Shown piece after piece: positions 1 to 9,922 of a DNA stretch of 64,000 nucleotides (position 1 is its first letter; the number at the start of each line of letters is the position of its first letter). A program made the position numbers and the translations under genes. Below the pieces are notes generated by a model. It had not been told where the DNA came from. It did not search any database and was given only the letters and a program-made list of their open reading frames with translations. Origin of the DNA: Haloterrigena salifodinae (lineage in GTDB: Archaea > Halobacteriota > Halobacteria > Halobacteriales > Natrialbaceae); contig NZ_RQWN01000002.1 in the NCBI RefSeq assembly GCF_003977755.1, positions 434,001 through 498,000 of the forward strand, written 5' to 3'.

Positions 1-1807
1 TCGGCGGGCCGCCCGCGAGGTCGGTCGCCAGTTCGAGTGCGCGCTCCTCGAGCGCATCGTTGTCGACGACCTCGTTGACGAAGCCGTAGTCGGCCATCGT
101 CTCGGCGTCGAACCGCTCGGCAGTGAGGATTATCTCCTTCGCACGGCCTTCGCCGACGATGTGTTTGAGCCGCTGCGTGCCGCCCCAGCCGGGGATGAGA
201 CCGAGGTTCAGCTCGGGCTGGCCGAACTCGGAGCGCTCGCTGGCGACACGGAGGTCTGCGCAGGTGGCCAGCTCCATCCCGCCGCCGAGACAGAAGCCGT
301 CGATTCCGGCCACGACGGGCATCTCACAGGACTCGAGTTTTCCGAATGCTTCCTGCCCGGCCTTCGAGAGCTCGGTGATCTCGAGCGGGTCGGCGCCGCT
401 GCCGGCCATGCTCTGGACGTCCGCGCCCGCGGAGAAGGCCTGCTCACCCTCGCCGGTGAGCAGGATCGAGCGCACCTCGTCGTCGTCCTCGAGGAGGTCG
501 ACGGCCTCGGAGAGTTCCTCGAGCAGGTCGTCGCTGATCGTGTTCATCCGGTGGGGTCGGTCGAGGACGACGTGGCCGACCATGTCGCCGGGGTACTCGA
601 TTCGGATCGTCTCGAACTCGGTCGCTTCGGCGTCGCCGCCCTGTTCGTAGAACCCGCCCGCTTCGGCGCGTTCCTCGAGGTAGTCGGCCGGCTCGTAGCG
701 CGGATGGCCAGTCTCCTCGTAGGCCTCTTCGAGGGCCTCGAGGACGTTCTCGATCCCGAACTCGTCGACCATCTTGACGGGGCCGTCCGGGAAGCCGGCG
801 CCGAGCTTGGTCGCCTCGTCGATCGATTCGGGCGGCGCGACGTCGTTGCCGATCAGCTTGGCGGACTCGTTGGCCAGCGTCGCGATCAGTCGCTTCTCGA
901 CGAGGTCGGACTGTTCGTCAGTCGGGATCTGGGCGCCTTCGCCGTCTTCGTAGTCGTAGAATCCCTTGCCCGTCTTCTTGCCGAGTTCCTCGTCCTCGAC
1001 CTTCTGCTCGAACAGCGGACTCGGCTCGTAGGCCTCGCCGAGCACCTCGTTCATGTAGTCGAGCACGTGATAGCCGACGTCGATACCGGTGAGGTCGGCG
1101 AGTTCGAAGCTCCCCATCGGCAGCCCCATCCCGTACTTGGTCGTCGAGTCGACCTCGGCGATGGTTGCCTCGTCGTTGTGAACGAGCCAGCAGGCCTCGT
1201 TCATCAGGGGAACAAGCACGCGGTTCACGATGAAGCCGGGCGAGTCCTTGTGGACGCGCACGGGCGTCTTGCCGATATCCTCGGCCAGCGCCTCGATCGT
1301 CTCGAGGGTCTCCTCGGCGGAGTCGGCGCCCGAGATAACCTCGACGAGGTCCATGCGGACCGGCGGGTTGAAGAAGTGCATCCCACAGAACCGCTCGGGG
1401 CGCTCGGTAACCTCCGCGAGGTCCGTAATCGAGAGGCTCGAGGTGTTCGTCGCGAAGATGGCGTCGTCGTTGGCGGCCTCCTCGAGTTCGGTATAGACGT
1501 CCTTCTTAATCTCCATCTGTTCGGGGACGGCTTCGATGACGACGTCGGCGTCGCCGCAGGCCTCCGCCATGTCGACCAGCGGCGTCACTCGTTCGAGGGC
1601 CGCTTCGGCCTCGTCCTCGGTGAGCTGGTCGTTCTCGGCGAGCTTGTTCAGCGACCACTCGATCTGCTCGTAGCCGTTCTGGACGAACTCGTCTTTGATA
1701 TCCCGCATGTTCACGTCGTAGCCCGCCATCGCGAGTACCTCCGCGATGCCGTGGCCCATATTCCCTGCGCCGAGAACTGCGACGGTGTTGATGTCTTCCA
1801 GCTCCAT
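1..1807 (-). CDS. 3-hydroxyacyl-CoA dehydrogenase / enoyl-CoA hydratase fusion (3' end cut by window)
   Basis: Bifunctional beta-oxidation enzyme: hydrates enoyl-CoA and oxidises (S)-3-hydroxyacyl-CoA with NAD+. The minus-strand frame is open from ATG at 1807 to the window edge (about 602 codons), so the C-terminus is missing. The N-terminal Rossmann motif GAGNMGHGIA lies near residues 11-20, followed by the NTSSL and HFFNP motifs of the dehydrogenase. A C-terminal crotonase domain carries DRPHRMNTIS, the oxyanion-hole segment AFSAGADVQ and GFCLGGGMELA. Dehydrogenase-before-hydratase order is the archaeal arrangement, opposite to bacterial FadB. It is divergent from an acyl-CoA dehydrogenase, which supports a fatty-acid or short-chain acyl-CoA degradation role. 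Substrate chain length cannot be read from the sequence. Confidence 0.93.
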   Translation of the reverse strand, partial: MELEDINTVAVLGAGNMGHGIAEVLAMAGYDVNMRDIKDEFVQNGYEQIEWSLNKLAENDQLTEDEAEAALERVTPLVDMAEACGDADVVIEAVPEQMEIKKDVYTELEEAANDDAIFATNTSSLSITDLAEVTERPERFCGMHFFNPPVRMDLVEVISGADSAEETLETIEALAEDIGKTPVRVHKDSPGFIVNRVLVPLMNEACWLVHNDEATIAEVDSTTKYGMGLPMGSFELADLTGIDVGYHVLDYMNEVLGEAYEPSPLFEQKVEDEELGKKTGKGFYDYEDGEGAQIPTDEQSDLVEKRLIATLANESAKLIGNDVAPPESIDEATKLGAGFPDGPVKMVDEFGIENVLEALEEAYEETGHPRYEPADYLEERAEAGGFYEQGGDAEATEFETIRIEYPGDMVGHVVLDRPHRMNTISDDLLEELSEAVDLLEDDDEVRSILLTGEGEQAFSAGADVQSMAGSGADPLEITELSKAGQEAFGKLESCEMPVVAGIDGFCLGGGMELATCADLRVASERSEFGQPELNLGLIPGWGGTQRLKHIVGEGRAKEIILTAERFDAETMADYGFVNEVVDNDALEERALELATDLAGGPP

Positions 1808-1894
1808 GGTCACAGTTGCAATGTGCACGTGTTTGAACGTTTCCCTCATTCGCACATGAAACTATAGTTCGGTTTATTTCCGGTTACAAACCTC

Positions 1895-1900
1895 TTTATC
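1895..1900 (+). promoter_or_regulatory. TATA box for the acyl-CoA dehydrogenase gene
   Basis: TTTATC lies about 25 nt before the ATG at 1923, the spacing expected for a leaderless haloarchaeal transcript. The 115-nt divergent intergenic region also holds a 10-bp palindrome AACTATAGTT at 1860-1869, a possible regulator site shared by both beta-oxidation genes. Confidence 0.45.
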
Positions 1901-1922
1901 GATGGGGTAGGAATACCGTCAC

Positions 1923-3074
1923 ATGGAATTCGGGCTCTCAGAAGAACAGGAACAGATTCGCGACGAAGTCGCGCGGTTCGCGGAGAACGAAATCGTTCCC
2001 CACGCCGAGGAGTATGACACCGAGGAGAAGTTCCCCCACGACATCGTCGACGAGGCCGCCGAGATGGGACTGGTCGGCGCCTCGATCCCGATCGAGTACG
2101 GCGGCGCCGGCTACTCGACGCTCGAGTCGGCGATCATCGCCGAGGAACTGTTCTCCTACGACCCCGGCATCGCGCTCTCGATCCTCGCCTGTTCGTTCGG
2201 GACCGAGGCCATCCGGGAGTTCGGCAACGAAGACCAGAAGGAGCGCTTCTTAGAGCCCGTCGCGCGGGGCGAGAAGATCTCCGGGGCCGCCATCTCGGAA
2301 CCGGACACCGGGTCGGACGTCTCCTCGGTCTCGACGCGCGCCGAGAAGGACGGCGACGAGTGGGTGATCAACGGCAACAAGATGTGGATCACCAACGGCA
2401 CCGTCGGCGACTTCTTCGTCATGCTCTGTAAGACCGATCCGGACGCTGAGGGCCGCTACGACGGCTTCAGCCAGATCGTCGTCGAGGCCGACCGCGACGG
2501 CTTCACGTCCGAGAAGATCACCGGCAAACTCGGGATCCGCGCCTCCGACACCGCCGAACTCATCCTCGACGACGTCCGCGTCCCCGAGGAGAACCTCATC
2601 GGCGATCAGGGCGCCGCCTTCCTCCAACAGATGCAGTTCTTCGACGCCACCCGAACCGGCGTCGCCGCACAGGGGGTCGGCATCGCGAAGGGCGCGCTTC
2701 GAGCGGCCCTCGACTACGCCGAGGATCGCGAGCAGTTCGGCCAGCCGATCAGCGAGTTCCAGGCCATCCAGCACAAACTCGCCGACATGGCGACCAAGAC
2801 CGAAGCCGCGCGCAACCTGACCTACAAGGCTGCCTGGAACGTCGATCAGGAGAACGACATCACCATGGGCGCCTCGATGGCCAAGGAGTACGCCTCCCGC
2901 ATCGCCGTCGACGTCGCCAACGAGGCCGTCCAGATCCACGGTGGTTCGGGCTACGTCAACGACTTCCCCGTCGAGCGCTTCTACCGCGACTCGAAGATCA
3001 CCCAGATCTACGAGGGAACCACGGAGATCCAGAAGAACGTTATTGCACGCGAATTGCTCGGTAAAGGGTTCTAG
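1923..3074 (+). CDS. acyl-CoA dehydrogenase
   Basis: FAD-dependent alpha,beta-dehydrogenation of acyl-CoA, the first step of beta-oxidation, in the cytoplasm. The protein is 383 aa, the usual length. Family signatures are AAISEPDTGSDVSS (flavin/substrate loop), KMWITNG, and the C-terminal IYEGTTEIQ motif, whose Glu is the catalytic base position of short/medium-chain and butyryl-CoA dehydrogenases. It is divergent from the hydroxyacyl-CoA dehydrogenase/hydratase gene, so the two probably act in one pathway. The ATG at 1923 follows a well-spaced TATA box and is the only sensible start. Electron acceptor would be ETF, not seen in this window. Confidence 0.95.
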   Translation: MEFGLSEEQEQIRDEVARFAENEIVPHAEEYDTEEKFPHDIVDEAAEMGLVGASIPIEYGGAGYSTLESAIIAEELFSYDPGIALSILACSFGTEAIREFGNEDQKERFLEPVARGEKISGAAISEPDTGSDVSSVSTRAEKDGDEWVINGNKMWITNGTVGDFFVMLCKTDPDAEGRYDGFSQIVVEADRDGFTSEKITGKLGIRASDTAELILDDVRVPEENLIGDQGAAFLQQMQFFDATRTGVAAQGVGIAKGALRAALDYAEDREQFGQPISEFQAIQHKLADMATKTEAARNLTYKAAWNVDQENDITMGASMAKEYASRIAVDVANEAVQIHGGSGYVNDFPVERFYRDSKITQIYEGTTEIQKNVIARELLGKGF

Positions 3075-3093
3075 GAACGAACTTTTACTCTGC

Positions 3094-3290
3094 GTGCGGT
3101 CGCTGCGCGACCGCACTCGGTAAAACTTCGATGAAAAGCACTCCTCCTTCACCTCCAGCCGCGTGAACGCGGCTTCCGGGTCAGTCGTCGGCCCGCTCGC
3201 TCACCCTTCGGGTTCGCTCGCGGTGACTATCGGGTGACTGCCTGCCCTCCCCCGAGTCGCGGACGCGGCGAGGTTCGCCACGTCCGATCC
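3094..3290. repeat. dispersed hairpin-containing element, copy A
   Basis: Gene-free stretch after the acyl-CoA dehydrogenase. It begins with a perfect 10-bp stem, 3-nt loop hairpin at 3094-3116, then GATGAAAAGCACTCCTCC (3131-3148), a 6-bp hairpin at 3158-3173, TCGTCGGCCCG, and CCCTCCCCCGAGTCGCGG near 3246-3263. The same blocks occur in the same order, inverted, at 26675-26940. No reading frame in it looks like a gene. Confidence 0.6.
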
Positions 3291-3431
3291 CGGCCATTAG
3301 TTCCCGTCTTCGGCGTTGGGCGAGTAGCTGTGCCACCGCTCGAGTCCCCGCGAGAGCTACCTCCGGCGCTATCGCTCGAGTGCGACCGGGTCGAGCCGCG
3401 GGTGACAAACACAGTCGACAGATCAGAAGGC

Positions 3432-3459
3432 TATTTATACACTTTGGAAAGTACACTTT
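3432..3459 (+). promoter_or_regulatory. TATA box and three-half-site operator
   Basis: TATTTATA (about 3432-3439) is 28-31 nt before the ATG at 3467. Immediately after it come alternating inverted half-sites ACTTT (3441-3445), AAAGT (3448-3452) and ACTTT (3455-3459), exactly 7 bp apart, also readable as an 8-bp direct repeat TACACTTT at 3438 and 3452. The site covers the expected transcription start, so bound protein would block transcription. The HTH protein encoded second in this operon is the obvious candidate for autoregulation. Confidence 0.55.
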
Positions 3460-3466
3460 ACACACG

Positions 3467-3847
3467 ATGTCAGAACGTCGATCAGTTGCCAGCGTCGTCT
3501 TGATGGCCGTCGGAGCCCTCAGTATGGGACCGGTCTCGGATATCGTCGACTCGGAGACGCTCGGACTCGGTCTGGCCATCGGCGGCGGGGCGGTGTTTCT
3601 CGTCGCCGGCCTGTGGTGGTTGCAGCTCCTCGACGACCGGGACACGACCGACGAGCGATTCCTCCAGATCGGATTCCGCGCCTCGACGCTCTCGTTCTGG
3701 ACGCTCCTCGTGGGTCTGATGACGGTCGGTAGCGTCGAGAGCGGCGCCGACGTCACCTATCCCGTGTTCAGCCACTACACGTGGCTGTTGCTGGCCGGGC
3801 TGGCCGTTTTCGTAACTGCTTGGTCGTGGTACAGCCGACGAATGTAA
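3467..3847 (+). CDS. small four-helix membrane protein (DUF2178-like)
   Basis: A 126-aa hydrophobic protein with about four predicted membrane segments (around residues 5-22, 32-52, 70-88 and 103-121). There are no catalytic motifs. It is followed after 2 nt by a small XRE-type HTH gene. This membrane-protein plus YozG-like regulator pairing is common in haloarchaea and bacteria (DUF2178 family), and its role is not known. The ATG at 3467 was preferred to an upstream in-frame codon because it lies at the right distance from the TATA box. Confidence 0.75.
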   Translation: MSERRSVASVVLMAVGALSMGPVSDIVDSETLGLGLAIGGGAVFLVAGLWWLQLLDDRDTTDERFLQIGFRASTLSFWTLLVGLMTVGSVESGADVTYPVFSHYTWLLLAGLAVFVTAWSWYSRRM

Positions 3848-3849
3848 CG

Positions 3850-4053
3850 ATGGAGAACGACCTGAAGGTCTGGCGGGCGAAGCGAGATGTGACGCAGGGG
3901 GAACTGGCCGCGGAGGTCGACGTCTCGAGACAGACCATCAACGCGATCGAGCGCGGCCGGTACGACCCGAGTCTCGAGCTCGCGTTCGAGCTGGCGGCGT
4001 ACTTCGACTGTCGTATCGAGGACCTCTTCGACTACCAGGCCGAGAACGAGTGA
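3850..4053 (+). CDS. XRE-family helix-turn-helix regulator
   Basis: 67-aa Cro/CI-type HTH protein. Nearly the whole chain is the HTH domain: QGELAAEVDVSRQTINAIERGRYDPSLELA covers the helices (key residues Q-ELA, VSRQTI, IERGR), and it ends in CRIEDLF as in the YozG/RmsR type. It is cotranscribed with the preceding membrane-protein gene (2-nt gap) and probably binds the repeated ACTTT/AAAGT half-sites in the promoter of that operon. Confidence 0.88.
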   Translation: MENDLKVWRAKRDVTQGELAAEVDVSRQTINAIERGRYDPSLELAFELAAYFDCRIEDLFDYQAENE

Positions 4054-4217
4054 ACCGGCGGGAGGCTCCGAATCACCGGTTCGGCCTACCGTTGTTCCCG
4101 AAACGGGTCTCGCTAGCGAGAGCGCGACGAAGACGACGTGCGCGAAGACGTGGGCCGACACGGTCGCCTTGAGTCGCCCCGTCGTCGCCGTTTCCGATCC
4201 GGCCTTCGCCTCGTCCG

Positions 4218-4694
4218 TCAGCTATCGCTATCTGAGTCGGTATCGCCGTCGTCGCTGTCCGAATCCGTGTCGGTACCGTCGCTGTCCGAATCCGTGTCAC
4301 CGTCGTCTGAATCGCTGTCAGTATCGCCGTTTCCGAATCGGGGACTCGAGTTCGTCCTCGAGTCGTCGCTACTCGAGCGATCCGCGATCGACCGCCGTTT
4401 CGTCGTGTCGACGGTTCGCGCGGTGTGCTCCGCGGGACGATCCTGCCGCGGATCGCCGCCGTCGGAACCGGGCACTCGTTCGTCGGCGAGGGCGTACAGC
4501 ACCACGGGCGGCCCGACGTACGAGCCGATGGCCAGCACCGCGAACCACGGATCGAGGAAGATCAGCAAGCCGAAGATCGTCAGCGCCGCGGTCGCGGCCG
4601 TGTGGATCGTCGTGTCCGTGTAGCGCCGATAAAACGCCCAGAACTCGCTTATCTGTCCGCTGACGGTCGAGAACACTACCGGCGGTACCATCAT
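4218..4694 (-). CDS. hypothetical membrane protein with Asp/Ser repeat tail
   Basis: 158 aa. Two hydrophobic segments near residues 31-48 and 50-68 are followed by a hydrophilic tail. The last 35 or so residues are a near-perfect 9-residue tandem repeat of the type DTDSDSDDG (four units). The function is unknown. The tail is probably disordered and highly charged, and the underlying 27-bp DNA repeats make its length prone to slippage. Start is ATG 4694 or the adjacent ATG 4691. It is divergent from the HTH-10 regulator. Confidence 0.65.
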   Translation of the reverse strand: MMVPPVVFSTVSGQISEFWAFYRRYTDTTIHTAATAALTIFGLLIFLDPWFAVLAIGSYVGPPVVLYALADERVPGSDGGDPRQDRPAEHTARTVDTTKRRSIADRSSSDDSRTNSSPRFGNGDTDSDSDDGDTDSDSDGTDTDSDSDDGDTDSDSDS

Positions 4695-4753
4695 CGGATC
4701 GTATGGGCTCCAGCGAGAAACCCCTTTGTCGTGTGGCGCCCTACGACTGGGTA

Positions 4754-5500
4754 ATGAGAGAGTTCGTCTTCGCCCTCGAGTACGAACCGGGCACGAATCC
4801 CGTCGCCGACGTTCTGGCGGCGTACCCCGACGCCTCGATCCGCTCGCTGTCGTGTCACGTCACGGCCGACAGCCTCTGGCGGGTCGACCACGCAGAGGGC
4901 TCGGCTGAGGCGCTCGAGGCCCTCGAAGACGCCTACAAGAACGCGGACTTCTTCGCCGATTGTCTGGTGAAAGACGACTGCGGGGCCGACTGCGAGGTGC
5001 AGGTGCTGGATCGATCGAACGACACGCTCGTGGTCTACACCTACTGGGATCGCACGGATGTCTGTACCTCGGTTCCCCACGTCGCCCTCGAGTACTTAGG
5101 CGAGGGGCTGCTGTTCGAGACCTACCGCGAGGGCCGGCGCTACCGCTGGCGGATCGTGCTGGGCAGCGACGCGCCGATCCACGAGTTTTTCGACGCGCTG
5201 GGCGACGAGGTCGGCGAGTGTACCGGTATCGAGATGCTGCGATTGACGGAACTCGACCCCGATCGCGCGCCGCTCGAGCCCGAACAGGACCTCCCAGTCG
5301 AGCAGCGCGAGGCGCTGCGGACGGCCGTCGAGCACGGCTACTACGAGACGCCCCGACGGATCGAACTCGGGGAATTGGCGGAACAGTTGGAGATTCCGCG
5401 CTCGACCCTCTCGTATCGGCTGCGGCGGGCCGAATCGAGTCTCGCGACGAACTTCGTGGAAGCGGACGACTCGCTCGAGACGCTGGCTGCCGGGCTGTGA
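4754..5500 (+). CDS. HTH-10 (bacterio-opsin activator-like) transcriptional regulator
   Basis: 248 aa. The C-terminal ~50 residues are the HTH_10 domain (YETPRRIELGELAEQL, then PRSTLSYRLRRAE), typical of the large haloarchaeal Bat-like family. The N-terminal ~170 residues form the cysteine-containing sensor-like region found in many of these proteins (CLVKDDCGADCEV near residues 74-86), suggesting a possible metal or redox input; this is inference. The start was set at ATG 4754 (MREFVFALEYEPG), where homology-like sequence begins, rather than the upstream ATG 4703. Target genes are not evident. Confidence 0.85.
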   Translation: MREFVFALEYEPGTNPVADVLAAYPDASIRSLSCHVTADSLWRVDHAEGSAEALEALEDAYKNADFFADCLVKDDCGADCEVQVLDRSNDTLVVYTYWDRTDVCTSVPHVALEYLGEGLLFETYREGRRYRWRIVLGSDAPIHEFFDALGDEVGECTGIEMLRLTELDPDRAPLEPEQDLPVEQREALRTAVEHGYYETPRRIELGELAEQLEIPRSTLSYRLRRAESSLATNFVEADDSLETLAAGL

Positions 5501-5551
5501 ATCGCTGAACCAGAAGCCGGTATTTCCCAGTGCGAACTGCATGCCGGAATT

Positions 5552-6127
5552 TCAGTTGACGCCCATCGAGCCGTGCTGGATACGCAGCACAGATCTCTCA
5601 CTCCCAACGATTGAACTCACTTCATCAGTGACGAGTCCGATAACGGCCCCGATGAACATCGAGACGATGGCTGCGAGTGTCTCTCCGGGAAGCCCCGCGA
5701 TGCCGAAGGCGGCCGCGTCGGCTGCAGACACACTAAACATGGTCGCATATCCGAAGAACCCGCCCGGAGTGAACGACAGTACCGGAACGAACTCGTGGAG
5801 GCTGGCGAGGAACATGAAGACACCGACGACGAGGCTGAGTGCAACGACCCCGCCACCGAGATAGGTATTCACGACGGCGAGCGTCGCTGCGGCGTAGATG
5901 ATACCGACGAGATTACTCGCGTATCCCCGAACGAGCCCGTTCAGTCCGGTCCCCGCCGCATAGAACGTCCCGGAGGCGATAAATGACGGCCACAGCGGAA
6001 CGTGTAAGCCAGCTACGAACCCGTACGTCCACGGAATCGAGGCGAGTCCGAACACAACTGCGAGCGCCCACGTGTCGTTCCAGTTGGCGATGCGCGCCTC
6101 GAGCCGCGGGCTTTGTCGACGGCTCAT
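5552..6127 (-). CDS. DUF1097-like membrane protein
   Basis: 191 aa, with about five hydrophobic segments spaced over residues 20-175 and small-residue-rich helices (AAGTGLNGLV, FGYATMFSVSAADAAAFG). The pattern resembles DUF1097 inner-membrane proteins of unknown function. The ATG at 6127 (MSRRQSPRLEAR) gives a short basic N-terminus before the first helix; an upstream in-frame ATG at 6226 would add a non-conserved-looking 33 residues. It is convergent with the HTH-10 gene, with a 51-nt gap. Confidence 0.7.
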   Translation of the reverse strand: MSRRQSPRLEARIANWNDTWALAVVFGLASIPWTYGFVAGLHVPLWPSFIASGTFYAAGTGLNGLVRGYASNLVGIIYAAATLAVVNTYLGGGVVALSLVVGVFMFLASLHEFVPVLSFTPGGFFGYATMFSVSAADAAAFGIAGLPGETLAAIVSMFIGAVIGLVTDEVSSIVGSERSVLRIQHGSMGVN

Positions 6128-6336
6128 GACTGTCCTCTCCTCCGAGCGTAGAGATACAACCAGCCAGTCGCTGATAGATATATCCTCCGTATCCGACACG
6201 TAGCCTCGAGAGGCCGGACCGATCACGGTTTGTCGTGTTTCTCCGCCCGTACCGAGTGATCCGATACGGTGCGTCGAGCTTTCAGTGGGCGACTACGGCT
6301 GTCCGAAGCCGGATTATTAGCTCGAACCGCCACTCC

Positions 6337-6354
6337 ATTTGGCGCACGCCAAAT
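6337..6354. promoter_or_regulatory. 18-bp palindromic operator candidate before the metal ATPase
   Basis: ATTTGGCG-CA-CGCCAAAT is a perfect 8-bp inverted repeat, centred 44 nt before the ATPase ATG at 6390. Its right end merges into AAATAA (6351-6356), the best TATA candidate, so a bound repressor would occlude TBP. A metal-responsive ArsR- or DtxR-type regulator would be the natural partner; none is encoded next to it. Confidence 0.5.
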
Positions 6355-6389
6355 AACCCGTATGGTAGCGGGGCGACTACTGTCCAGTA

Positions 6390-8996
<2,607 letters not shown>

Positions 8997-9011
8997 GGCG
9001 AGCGAGCCGAC

Positions 9012-9170
9012 TCAGACGGCTTCACCGAGTTCGTCCGCTTGCCACTCGGCGACGAGTTGCTTGGCCAACTCCCGCGGTTTGTGTTGGTACACGAGGTGGT
9101 GTTCGAGGTCCTCGTCGAGGACCATCTCTTCGTTGCACACGTAACAGAAGACAGAGGACGTCGTCGACAT
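9012..9170 (-). CDS. small C2H2-type zinc-finger protein
   Basis: 52 aa. One zinc finger: CYVC followed by HHLVYQH gives two Cys and two or three His ligands. Such very small single-finger proteins are abundant in haloarchaea, and some affect lipid synthesis, biofilm or stress responses. Start at ATG 9170 (MSTTSSVFCYVC), or the ATG at 9176 two codons upstream. It is convergent with the metal ATPase, with a 15-nt gap. Confidence 0.75.
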   Translation of the reverse strand: MSTTSSVFCYVCNEEMVLDEDLEHHLVYQHKPRELAKQLVAEWQADELGEAV

Positions 9171-9255
9171 ACGCATAGTAGACGGTCCGAAACGAAAACT
9201 GGCTCGCCGAATCACGTCGGTATTCGGAGCGGGAGAACGCGCCACTTCACCGCTG

Positions 9256-9780
9256 CTATCCGTCGGAGCGCTGCCTGCTCGGCTCGAGTCCCGGTCGTCC
9301 GTCGACCCACCACAGCGCGGCGCCGGCGACCAGAATTACGGCCTCGAGCCAGAGCGTCGTCACCTCGACTCCGCCGACGGTCGCCAGCGGCTTCGTTCCG
9401 CTGTACGGCGGCATAGGCGTGATCGGCCACAGGAGAAACCCGAGTTCGTCGTAGTCACCGGCGATTACGTGCCACGGGACGTCGGTCGCCAGATGGGAGG
9501 CGACGCCGATCGCGAAGGCGATCCCGAGCGACGGTCGACCGCTCGAGCGCGCCAACAACCAGCCTGCGAGAACCAGCGGGACGGCGAACAGCAGCGAGTG
9601 GCCGATCGTTCGGCCGACCGTGAGCCCGAGCAGCCACGGCGGTTTGTCGAGCAGATCCGGCAGGGCCGTGCCGACGGCTGCGACGACCGTCGCTCGCTCT
9701 CCCGGGGGCGTCCCCTCGCTCCAGCGGACATAGCCGGCGTAGCAGAGGTAGCCGACGGCGAGATGGACAATCGGTTGCAT
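9256..9780 (-). CDS. YdjM/DUF457-type membrane-bound metal-dependent hydrolase-like protein
   Basis: 174 aa, with about four membrane segments. Conserved polar motifs fit the LexA-binding/YdjM family of inner-membrane putative metal hydrolases: His6 in the first helix, ALPDLLDKP, GHSLLF and SHLATD. The actual reaction is not established for the family. It sits between the zinc-finger gene and the divergently oriented NadB-like gene. Confidence 0.75.
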   Translation of the reverse strand: MQPIVHLAVGYLCYAGYVRWSEGTPPGERATVVAAVGTALPDLLDKPPWLLGLTVGRTIGHSLLFAVPLVLAGWLLARSSGRPSLGIAFAIGVASHLATDVPWHVIAGDYDELGFLLWPITPMPPYSGTKPLATVGGVEVTTLWLEAVILVAGAALWWVDGRPGLEPSRQRSDG

Positions 9781-9922
9781 CCTCTTCGATCGTTCCGACG
9801 GCCTCGAGCCGGGTAACGGATAGGCCGCCGACTAACGCCGAACGTACACTACAGCCGTCATCTCTGCCGAATTGTATCGTTTGGGACGACCCCTAAGTAC
9901 GCGCAGCCCATACATTAGTTGT

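Noticed and set aside
161-1867. 568-codon plus-strand frame opposite the hydroxyacyl-CoA dehydrogenase/hydratase
   Set aside because: Antisense shadow typical of GC-rich haloarchaeal genes; the minus frame shows complete family motifs.
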